From Apostichopus japonicus (taxonomy: Eukaryota > Echinodermata > Holothuroidea > Aspidochirotida > Stichopodidae): a DNA stretch of 64,000 nt. Location of the stretch: NCBI RefSeq assembly GCF_037975245.1, contig NC_092577.1, positions 21,202,898 to 21,266,897 of the forward strand, given 5' to 3'. The position numbers and the translations under genes are program-made. Each line of letters starts with the position of its first letter. Position 1 is the first letter of the stretch. Under the pieces are notes generated by a model, which was not told where the DNA came from, searched no databases, and saw only the letters and a list, made by a program, of their open reading frames with translations. Of the stretch, positions 55,467 to 64,000 are shown one piece after another.

Positions 55467-55577
55467 AGAACAAGAAAAAAAGTGCCAACCTTGTGGAAAA
55501 GAAGTCGCTCTAGCCTGGCTTGGGAAAGAGACTGATCCACCATGGCTACAGATTAAGAAAGTCAGTGAGGAAAAAAG
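55467..55577 (+). CDS. KMT5A-like gene, exon before the SET core
   Basis: The acceptor is AATTTTAG and the donor is AAAAAAG|GTAATC. The frame reads EQEKKCQPCGKEVALAWLG, then KETDPPWLQIKKVSEEK. In KMT5A/SETD8-like proteins an I-x-x-V-x-x-x-K-G strand leads into G-x-G-x-F-A, which is exactly how the exon at 56684 begins. The junction is out of frame by one base; five instead of six As in the exon-end A run would restore phase. A CxxC pair upstream could bind zinc. Confidence 0.55.
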
Positions 55578-55580
55578 GTA

Positions 55581-56683
55581 ATCCCTTCACTTTCCATTGA
55601 TCATTGAAGTAAACTTATTTCTTAGCTCATCATAGCTACTGTATTGTTCATAATAGCCCCCCCCCCCCCACCCTGATACGATTTCAGAGGGAAAGAAACA
55701 TGATGTAAAACCTTCATACTTGCAGAAGTTACCTTGAAAACACCATTTCCTGGCCAGGCAAACTTCAATTGAGCTCTTTCTTTGTATGTGCAGTTGGTTA
55801 CCCTTAGTGAGTAGACTGATCCCTGTTTTGGTTTTGCTGTCGGTCTCTGAGGTCAACAGAGATCAAACAATGAAAACATTGTAAACACTAATAACTTGCT
55901 GAAGCAAACTTAAATACAGTGGCGCTCATACTTAGTATGTGTGTTCACTATTGCTTGTGGTAGAAGTCAAAGGTCGGTCATCTGAAGCCAGAAAGTGAAA
56001 TTTTCATTTTAAACACTACATACCTTGGTTATTAAGGAAATCGTCAATTCAGCTCATAGTTGGTGTGTGTGCTCACCATATCGTTAGTATTAGAACATGA
56101 TCCCTATTGTTGCGGTGAAGGTCGAAGGTCATACAGGATCAAGAGAGGTGAAACACTGGAAACTGTCAAAAAGCATCAAAGCCACCTTACATAGACAAAA
56201 ATGTGTACCACATCTAGATGCCCCCCACAGGACAGCCTACCCTACATGGTTCACCCACGTACCGTTACGGATGCCAAATATAGCACCGTATTGCATCTAA
56301 GCCACATTGCATAAACAAAACAACCCTTAGGCTCATCCCTCCTCCACAGAACACTGGATTCTCCCCAGGTACCAACTAGTAGCGGCTCTAAATTACTCCC
56401 TTAATTTTGGTATTGTCCCTTCCCCCCTCACTCTATAACTTAAATATAATTAGTCGAGTTATATATGTAAAAAAAAAATATTGATATCACCATTTTCCAT
56501 GTAAATATTGAAATAAGTAATGTTTTCCAAAAAAATGTGTGTGTGAGGGGAGGTGGGGGAAAACCCCTTATAGTCAACTCCCCCAACATTATAAATTGTC
56601 TTTCAATATTACTAAACATTTACTCTGTACTGCTGTAATTTGCACAAACCATATTGTAAAAATTTTAAATATTTTGCTGACAG
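55581..56683. other. Intron-like stretch
   Basis: Contains a C10 tract near 55662 and degenerate array units with AGGTCGGTCA and GTGTGTGCTCACC words at 55860-56160. An A-rich stretch lies near 56467. No exon is supported. Confidence 0.4.
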
Positions 56684-56826
56684 GACTGGGCTTATTTGCT
56701 GGCAAGGATTTCATAGCTGGTGAATTAATTGTTGAGTATGCGGGGGAACTAATAACAGAAGCGGAGGGTAACAAAAAAGAGGATGAAACATATATCTTTT
56801 ATTTCAAACATGGTCAGAAAAAATGA
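56684..56826 (+). pseudogene. SET domain exon (KMT5A-like), truncated
   Basis: After an acceptor (TTGCTGACAG) the frame reads GLFAGKDFIAGELIVEYAGE, then LITEAEGNKKEDETYIFYFK before a stop. G-x-F-A, the G-E-x-I-V-E-Y-x-G-E core and Y-x-F-Y-F match the start of KMT5A/SETD8-type SET domains, which methylate lysine. The catalytic N-H-S and C-terminal segments are absent here and were not found downstream, so no active enzyme is encoded by what is visible. Confidence 0.65.
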
Positions 56827-56999
56827 TGGGGAGTTTTAATGCATGTTTTGTTATATGGGTTCACTACATCATATAGGCCTACTAGCTACTGCTCTCATGG
56901 ATTTTGACACAATTTAACTCATTGGATGATGGGTCATTGAAATTGGATGATCATTGACAATTGGATGAAAGGTCATTGATGTTGGGCAGGAAAGTCTTG

Positions 57000-58430
57000 T
57001 CAATGTCGGGAGACAATAACATTCCAAAAACTCAGGGTTGTGATCAGAAGTTGGTCACAAAGAGTCCGATAGCTGCAAGCCCATGTTGCTAACAAAGCTC
57101 AAATTCATGGGTACATTTTGTGTAAATTTCGTCACTACAAAGGTAATGATCCAATTCATCCAAATGTGATTTGAGATCCCTGCAGGAGTCACTCGTTATG
57201 TCATTTTTTGTAATTCATTCCAACTCATGAAATTGATTGTGACTGAGGTTGTATTCTGTTGGCTTTGTTAGCTCATATCATGCTGGTATGTAAGTGCTGG
57301 TGGCGACCTCCACCATCTATCCATCCATCTATCTATTCGTCTGTTGACACTTGTTGAACTGCTTCCTTTCGTACAGCTGTCGATGGATTTTCATGAAACA
57401 TGAATACAATCATTATTTCGTGGGGGGACATTTCGGATGTTCAGAATTTTCAGGTCAAAGGTCATCTAGGGGTTAATTTGTGAGGATCTGCAAAGTGCTT
57501 CTTCTCCTACAGATAGCAATGGATATTAATAAAAGTTAGTCATAATCATCTTTAACTACTGGTACGTATGACTGCAAACATATTTTTACAGCCAGACCAT
57601 AGTCATTAGAAAATGGATATACAGCTTCAGCATAACTGTTACGTTCAATATGACTTTCTTGTATGAAATACATCACATTACCCACATATTTGTTAACCTA
57701 TTAAGTTGTGTTCAAATGTTATGTTGTGTTTCCTTCATCATTCTTCCAATTTTCATTTCAAAGTGTCTTGCAACAAATGTTTATGTCATTAAAGGCATTA
57801 AGAAATGCATTTCATTGTATTTGTGGTCTCATTCTATTGGTCTCATTCATTTGTCTATTATTGATCATTAAAGGTATACTTAATGCATGATTTTAGTTAC
57901 CCCAATGCCACCCACCCCCCCCCCCCCCACCCCTACATTCATTCATATGAGTATCTACATGCTACTCCAAGAAGAATCAGTAGATTCGCACTTCTGATAC
58001 CATGCTTCCAAAGAAAAACTAACAAAAGTAACTTGGTGTTTATGTTACTCATGATAAGTACATGATACTTATTGTTTTTAGGAGAGATGAGAGGTGACAC
58101 TCTTAAAATCTGCCGAAAAAACTTGCTTGAACACGCTAAGTCTATGGTGTCAATTCAGTGCCGCCTTGGTGTGTGTGTGTATTCCTTGTGATGTGTACAG
58201 GAGTCCTATTGATTTTGTGGAGGTCTAAGCACATTTGTGGCAAAACTTTTGTAGAAATATTAATTAATGATATGCCATGTTTTGCAACAAACAGCTGTGT
58301 GATGAACACAATATAAGTGATGACACACACCATCTTGGAAATGAACATAATAATTGATGACATGCCACGTTTGCAACAAACCTGTGGTGATAATGATAAA
58401 AAGATAATGATATGCCATGTTTAGCAAGAT
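57000..58430. other. Spacer with array remnants
   Basis: 56920-57000 repeats TTGGATGATSRGTCATTG-like phrases, and 57480-57560 is a single unit of the 150-bp array. 57908-57928 is a C-rich run, and 58150-58260 resembles the array at 21600. No gene is seen. Confidence 0.4.
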
Positions 58431-58439
58431 AAACCCGGT

Positions 58440-58610
58440 GACCTGTGAGCGACCAGAGAATATCGTTGGACATGTAACCAAGAGGGCGCAGGTTTGATTC
58501 CGAAGTGATGATATCCAGTGTCCCTATAACTGGCATAGAAAGGCCTAAGGGTGGCTCTATATAACCATAGCTGTTAAAAATGGCCACAAAATATCATACT
58601 AATCACAGTG
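58440..58610 (+). mobile_element. Second SINE family, copy 2
   Basis: A B-box-like CAGGTTTGATTCC (about 58490) is followed by GAAGTGATGATATCCAGTGT, CCCTATAACTGGCATAGAAA and GGGTGGCTCTATATAACC. The same order is found at 11026-11200. It sits within a minisatellite region. Confidence 0.5.
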
Positions 58611-58614
58611 TGGT

Positions 58615-59140
58615 TGTCACAATATAAGTGATGACATGCACACACTATTTTGGAAATAAACATAATTAATGACATCAACATACAGCTGTGTGGTGGTTAC
58701 ATATTAGTGATGACACACACCACCCTGAAAATGCACATAATAATTGGTGACACATGTTAATGCTTGTCCGAATATAAAGTGATGACACACACCACATTGA
58801 AAACAAACAATAATTGGTGACACATCTAGTGATTACACACACCACATTGAAAAGAAACATAATAACTGGTGACACACATCCATGTTTGTCAAGATGTAAA
58901 GTGATGACACACTAAAACGAATATAATAATTTGTGACACATCTTGATGACTGTCAGACTATAAAGTGATGACACACACCACCTTGAAAAAAAAATATGAT
59001 AATTGGTGACACATCTTGATTATTGTCCAAATATAAAGTGATGACACACACACCACCTTGAAAAGAAACATAACAATTGGTGACACACATCCATATGATT
59101 GTCAAGATATATTAGTGATGACAGTAGTGTGTCATCTGTC
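58615..59140. repeat. Minisatellite, unit about 70-80 bp
   Basis: Units of AAGTGATGACACACACCAC, AAACATAATAATTGGTGACA and a CATCTTGATNNTTGTC-like linker repeat about seven times. Short minus-strand frames through it are repeat translations. Earlier partial units lie at 58300-58350. Confidence 0.8.
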
Positions 59141-60876
59141 CAAATGTGTACCACATGCCATCCAATTTGTATCAGATTTATAGGTTCCCTCAGTTATTTT
59201 AAAATATTGAGACCATTGATTATTTACACTGATGGATAGCCATGGCAAATTTGAACTCCAAATGAGGTTTCCTTACTATGTCACCATTTGCAAAGTATCT
59301 CGTACAGGTCATCAGTTGTAAGGGGAAGACGTGTATGTGTGTATGGGTGCGTGCGTGAACGGCGCCTATCGGGGATAATCGTTAGGATACACACCCGTCA
59401 ACCGGGGATACTCCGCGAAACGGGGATATCCCCGATTTTAGATTCATGAAACTACAGTCAAACGGGGTGTCAATTATGTAGCTCGGAGGTTGTTAGTGAG
59501 TTCTGAGCATGTTCCCCACTATCCAGGTTTTAAACGCAAATAGGTGTAAAAAGTGTGTATGGCTCGCATGGATTTTTTTCCATACACCGGTGTAAGCCTG
59601 TTTCACAACATCCGAATGGCGCGCCCCATTTCCCGCCTTCTCCGCAGAACCTTTGTATACCGAGTACGACGAAACACAAAAAGATATCGATCAACCAAAT
59701 GCAAGTGAGTTTTCGTTCAAATCTAAAAGAAGGAGACGACTTTATTGTTAGAAATCAGCCGACTGGCATATAAAAATTAAAAAAAGTAGACAAAGTAGCA
59801 AACTTACAACTTAAATAAAGGTAAAGTCGTTGCAGCAATTAAGCATGGACGATAACGTTAAGTTATAGTACGGGCCTAGACCTAGCTTTAATTTTAACGG
59901 TGCGGTACATCATAGAGTGCCTTCTTAAGTTAGGCTACAATCAGACCTAGAAGGGTTTTTAGGTAGAAATTTAATAACTTTATTTACACAAGTCATGGTT
60001 ATTGTTAATGTTAGGTGTAGGAATTGGTCAGTGTATCATTTTACATGTATCACTGGCATATCAACGGGTTGTTTTATTTACTGCCAGTGCTATGGAATTG
60101 TGGACAACCAACGTTACCATCACCTCCACACATTGACGATTGTGTTACTAGGCCTACTAGTACCACATGGCTTATGATAACCTATACACTAACTAGTACA
60201 TGTTATGTAACGCATTGCGTTTGTGCAGGTGTACATGTAGCCTAACGTTTGGGTCCAATCCTGAGCCTATGCTTAATTAACACTTAAGATTTTTGTGGGA
60301 CAATTAATGGAAATTATGGAGCATTAATTAGTCCTTGCTTGTATAGCCTTACACTCCACCTCTAGTCATAGCTCTTGTCCTGCTAATCCTGATTTTCCAA
60401 GAAGACACTATGCTGTAAATGTGCAAATACACATAATACAGCATTTTTTACCAATAAATGATGAATAGGGGCTAGCCCAATTGACATATGACTTTTGTAA
60501 AATGAAAAGGTGTTGTATTTTGACTTAAGAAGAAATGATGTATTCCATCATCCATGTTTGCACAAACTTGTTGAACAAGATGTTTACATCAGCGCAAAGA
60601 ATTAATTTTGCTGGATTTTGTTAATTCATATGGTTATTAAGACAGAGCAATTTGCCCCTACTCGTCATTTAATGGTAGTCCTAGGAAGAGCAAAATCTCA
60701 ATTTGCACAAAGTTTGTATGTTTCATGAAGGGCTCTGCACAAACAAAAAATTGTAATTCAATGGTTTTACATATTTCTGAAACTTCCTTGAGTGATGGGG
60801 GTTAACCTAGTATTGTAATTAATTTAAATACAGTCTCTTGCTCAACGTAATCTAAACTTATTCCTTTTGATAACAG
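59141..60876. other. Spacer with a CpG-richer patch
   Basis: 59330-59680 is richer in CG (ACGGCGCCTATCGGGG, AATGGCGCGCCCC) than its surroundings and contains ACGGGGATATCC/GGGGATACTCC repeats. It could include a promoter for the exons that follow, but no core element is evident. Confidence 0.35.
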
Positions 60877-60988
60877 ACACAACAATGAGGCCAAAAAGAG
60901 ATGATTGAACCATGAGTAAGTGGCCAAAAAATTCATCAATCTGAAGCAGATAGGCAGGGTTTTACTGTGAAAGAAATAACCCCAAAAG
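60877..60988 (+). CDS. Exon of a gene ending in a W...E..AV..H domain
   Basis: The acceptor is TGATAACAG and the donor is CCAAAAG|GTAAGT. The frame that joins the next exon in phase reads GQKIHQSEADRQGFTVKEIT then PK. A TGA precedes it, so the true start of coding in this exon is unclear. Confidence 0.4.
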
Positions 60989-61652
60989 GTAAGTTGAAAT
61001 TCTAAGAATGGCTACTGTTTTTTTAATTAAAATACATATTACTTGGTAATTGGATAGTAAAGTGGGGATACACACTGTTGTAAAACCAATATACTGGGGA
61101 TATCTACAATAACGTCCAATATGACAGTTATTAACGTTAACAAATACTACTGTAGTGTCAATGTAGCTCTTTCACTTTACTTTTACCTGAAAAGTATCAT
61201 CTCCATGAAGGACATCTCATGCTGCTTTGTATGAATTTGCAAGCAGTGTGCTACAGCAAATGGTGTGGTTTGGAAAGAAATGACAGTTGACATGAACACA
61301 CTAAAGGCTGTGTATTGGCTGAAGTGATAGAATTAGTGTTAGCAAACTGTGTAGCGTAATTAGTGTGTCAGTTTTTAAATTCAAATAAAATGGCCAACTT
61401 GTGTCCCACTTATCAATCAATCCTTTGCCAAATTCTGCTCATAGTAGTCTTTGCCTCAATCTAGTAGTTGAAGAGTTACCTGTCTCCACCCCAATTCAAT
61501 CTTTGGAGCATGGTAGTCCATCTAACTTCATTCACAAGTGGCTGTGATGCGATATTTTTCACACAGGTTGTGAGGTATGCAGGTCCTTGTTCAACCACTG
61601 AGGTATCCTCTCACCTTTCTCAATGCTAGCCATCAAAAGTCTTGATCCTTGA

Positions 61653-61907
61653 TCGTGCTTTTAACGTGCAAAGAAACGGACACGGACCAAAGGTCAACAA
61701 AACCAAAAACAATCCCAGTCTGTTTAACAACCACCAAAAACCCACAAACAGAAATCTCTCACTAACCCACAAATGTATAAAATATAGCGTTTAACGTGAC
61801 GTGAAAAGGACACGGACCCAAAGGCTAACAGAACCAAAACAATAAAGCTCCACAAACCAGCCCCAAAAAGCCAACACCAAACCACAAACAGAAAACCCCC
61901 AACCCAT
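61653..61907 (-). mobile_element. Tx1-like LINE, copy E, 3' UTR only
   Basis: The minus strand repeats the 3' UTR of copies B-D (TTTGTGGTTTGGTGTTGGC, TCACGTCACGTTAAACG, CACGTTAAAAGCAC). It is 5'-truncated to about 255 bases and inserted in the intron before the exon at 61945. Confidence 0.85.
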
Positions 61908-61944
61908 ATCATACTTGATGATGATTTTCTTTTCTTATGAACAG

Positions 61945-62064
61945 GAGGTGTACCAGAAGGAGACTATGAGCAAATGGTTTCTGATCAAGATGACTGTATT
62001 GATCATCCTGTTGATGGCAGTGATATCAAGAAAGGATTCTCTGTGAATAATGATCAACAAACAG
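61945..62064 (+). CDS. Internal acidic exon of the same gene
   Basis: Joins in phase to the exon at 60877 (split codon G|GA) and to the one at 62587 (G|AG). It reads GVPEGDYEQMVSDQDDCIDH, then PVDGSDIKKGFSVNNDQQT. The frame is clean, and both acceptor (ATGAACAG) and donor (ACAG|GTATAG) are good. No domain; probably a linker. Confidence 0.55.
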
Positions 62065-62586
62065 GTATAGAAATTCACTTGGTTCAATATCTATTGAGCT
62101 CTAGTTTAAAGTTATAAAAAAAGAGTAAGCTTAAATTGCCCAAAAGATTGAATGCTTCTTCTTGCTTTGTGGTCCGGATTATGTCAGTTCAGTCACTTCA
62201 TAACTTTCTAGATTACCAGTTGGCATAAGATCTACAAAGTGGAGCTTTGAAGAGCAAATTGGAACAGTATGCCTATGGTAGTTGGGAGGATAACCAACCT
62301 TCATTGCTTTGATTTACATCAGTACTCCTTAGTAGTAATGCTGTTTAAAGCACAATACTTAACAAGCTGTAATGATTGATTGAAAATGTGAAAGTGCTCA
62401 TATTGCTTTTAAATATTGTCCTCTCATTGTAATTGTTGACATGAAAATTATGTGTGTGTGCACTATAGTTTTTATCTCAGTACATAACATGAAAGGAGAT
62501 ATTGTCACAGTACCTGACCACTAGAAGTGCAGCTTTAAAAAAATTGCTGTGTCTTGATCTATACCATCTCTTTCAGTTGTTTTTAG

Positions 62587-62820
62587 AGCCAATTCCCAAA
62601 GTCAACAGAAGAAAACAATGGACTACCCATGAGCGAGCAGCAGTCCATCAGCACTTATCAAATAACAATCTATCAGCAAGTTATCAATAGCGAACTGCAT
62701 GAGTCCGGAACCCTACCTTCCTAACAGACGATGGACTAATATTAAAGATTAAATCAGAAACAAAATATATTCTAATGCAAGAAAGGGACAGACAAGCTTT
62801 GTACAAATGTAAGGAGTTCA
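62587..62820 (+). pseudogene. Terminal exon with a W..E..AV..H (SANT-like) domain, frameshifted
   Basis: After the acceptor TTGTTTTTAG the frame reads EPIPKVNRRKQWTTHERAAV then HQHLSNN. It then stops, while the neighbouring frame continues IANCMSPEPYLPNRRWTNIK and D-x-IRNKI. W-T-x-x-E-x-x-A-V-x-x-H, followed by C...EP.L.NR.W..IK, is a small C-terminal domain of many multicopy uncharacterised animal proteins, some of them with SET domains. It might be the last exon of the KMT5A-like gene at 55467-56826, though 4 kb without exons lies between. AATAAA follows at 63192. Confidence 0.5.
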
Positions 62821-63833
62821 TTTGCAGATCTATACATTTCAGACTGCAACCTGTAAGAAGTTATTATCAGGGTCCAGGGTATTGGACTGCATTTAAGAAG
62901 TGAGTTTTGGACACTAGGTCACTGAAATACGCTTAAAAGGGGTATTCATCATTTTGAAGTCATTGTTACTGAAGAATTAATTACCTTTAAAACTTTACGC
63001 ACTGACCACTCCCATGTATGGTTAGTCACTGAATTTCACTGGTAGTTGAATAAACCTGAGGCTCCTTTGTTTGTCACTTATGTCACACTTTCAAGTGTTT
63101 TTGTTTTGGTTATACATAACTTCATGCATTCGTCTTTTGGGTTTACTGAAAGTTGATGTTTTGTTATATGCTCATTTTGTGCTTTAAGTAAAATAAAGTG
63201 GGTCAAACTCAGAAAATAATCTTGTCCTTGTGCATGTCTTGACTCAATGTGGAAGCAATAATATGTGAGGTAATGTTTAGATGATGTCTTGCAAAGCCAA
63301 AGTATTATGCTATATTGTTGAATTTGTTAATGAAAATTCAATTATCTTACATTTATCTCTTGAGTAATTTACAGATGATATAATAAAAGACTCCCATGCT
63401 TTGCCACATGCACTGGTAAACAGATACTTGAGTTTTGTGGAATTGTACATTCTCATCCAATGAAAGGAAAATAATCAGCCATTTTTACTAATCATGTAGG
63501 TCAGTTGACAGCATCTTACAGGATGGCAGTATGAGCACCCATGTAAAACAAAAAAGTCAACGTGGGATATGTCATATTGTTCCTCACAATTACATTGGGG
63601 ATATATATGTTTAACCCCAGTCCCATGTCAAACACCAAAAATTGTGTCATCCCCACTTTGCACGTACAGGTTGAAACTAAGAAAACAATGCTTCCCTTCT
63701 CAATATGATGACATGCAATACCAGCCTGTATTTGTCATAAAATGCGAAAAACATCATTGAAAAGTTGCTCAGAACAGAAGTCCCCAATTTGGATTAATAC
63801 AACTTGCTTCCCCAATAGGCGCCGTAAACGCGT
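62821..63833. other. 3' flank, no further gene
   Basis: AT-rich sequence with the polyadenylation signal noted separately. No exon or repeat is supported. Confidence 0.4.
63192..63197 (+). promoter_or_regulatory. Polyadenylation signal AATAAA
   Basis: Hexamer in AAATAAAGTG, about 370 bases after the last coding block of the plus-strand gene. Confidence 0.35.
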
Positions 63834-63843
63834 ATGGGTCAAC

Positions 63844-63877
<34 letters not shown>

Positions 63878-63905
63878 ATATGCATGCATGCATGTATGCA
63901 TGTTC
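63834..63905. repeat. Compound microsatellite (GT)n(GTAT)n(GCAT)n
   Basis: A TG run followed by GTAT and GCAT tetramers. Minus-strand frames rich in His/Thr across it are repeat translations. Confidence 0.85.
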
Positions 63906-64000
63906 CTTTGCTACTCGGTAGAAATACCACAAATTTCTGATCACTGAAGTACATTTCATCCAGACACACACTCTCATTACAAATGAAAGGCGTGTGGTAA

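Noticed and set aside
52720-59140. CRISPR-like array
   Set aside because: The arrays are diverged eukaryotic satellites with no constant repeat/unique spacer pattern.

Overview
The window is eukaryotic, gene-poor and densely packed with repeats. It reads as a deuterostome invertebrate, most likely an echinoderm; a sea cucumber is possible, but this is inference. The grounds are split exons with GT/AG borders and polyadenylation signals, a degenerate Polinton, a Tx1-type LINE, several tRNA-headed SINEs, AGGTCA-rich tandem arrays, AGGCCTA-rich spacers, and exons of families that are multicopy in marine invertebrates (P2X7-like, SAM-like/HECT, KMT5A-like SET, DUF4806, DUF4371/hAT). No rRNA gene, intact tRNA gene or CRISPR array was seen. 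Families were recognised by motif from memory; no search was run.

Layout. 1-4.2 kb: a broken P2X7-like exon and a Cys-rich exon on the minus strand, tandem duplications, and an OB-fold-like exon on the plus strand. 4.2-7.5 kb: a 5'-truncated minus-strand Tx1-like LINE (copy A) whose RT lacks its YxDD block. 7.5-12 kb: one end of a hairpin-capped repeat element, two spliced exons that look like the 3' end of the OB-fold gene, and two SINEs. 12-19.9 kb: a decayed plus-strand Polinton (DNA polymerase B, packaging ATPase, small structural ORFs, integrase, capsid-type protein). Its ATPase is split by a 3.05-kb element made of 300/400-bp tandem units full of nuclear-receptor-type half sites. 19.9-21.6 kb: a LINE zinc-knuckle fragment, then a HECT-domain relic without its catalytic Cys.

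21.6-31.5 kb is a nest of insertions. It holds two LINE copies (B, C) in which ORF1 runs straight into the 3' UTR with no ORF2, an inverted LINE end, a near-perfect 89-bp inverted repeat with interleaved arms, a minus-strand hAT/DUF4371 relic, a tRNA-SINE, and a SINE whose head is the 5' end of U2 snRNA, flanked by a target-site duplication inside the hAT zinc finger. 32.7-40 kb: a palindromic MITE, another LINE 3' end, a HECT-like exon, the N-terminal exons of a SAM-like gene, and a transposon whose inverted ends are minisatellites. 40-47 kb has few features. 47.2-49.3 kb: a DUF4806-type gene with a coding minisatellite. 50-54 kb: tandem arrays and weak exons. 55.4-63.2 kb: exons of a KMT5A-like SET gene and of a gene ending in a W...E..AV..H domain, with more arrays and one more LINE 3' end.

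Most host-like exons carry one or more single-base frameshifts, several of them in homopolymers. Either these copies are pseudogenes or the underlying assembly has uncorrected indels. The sequence alone does not separate the two.
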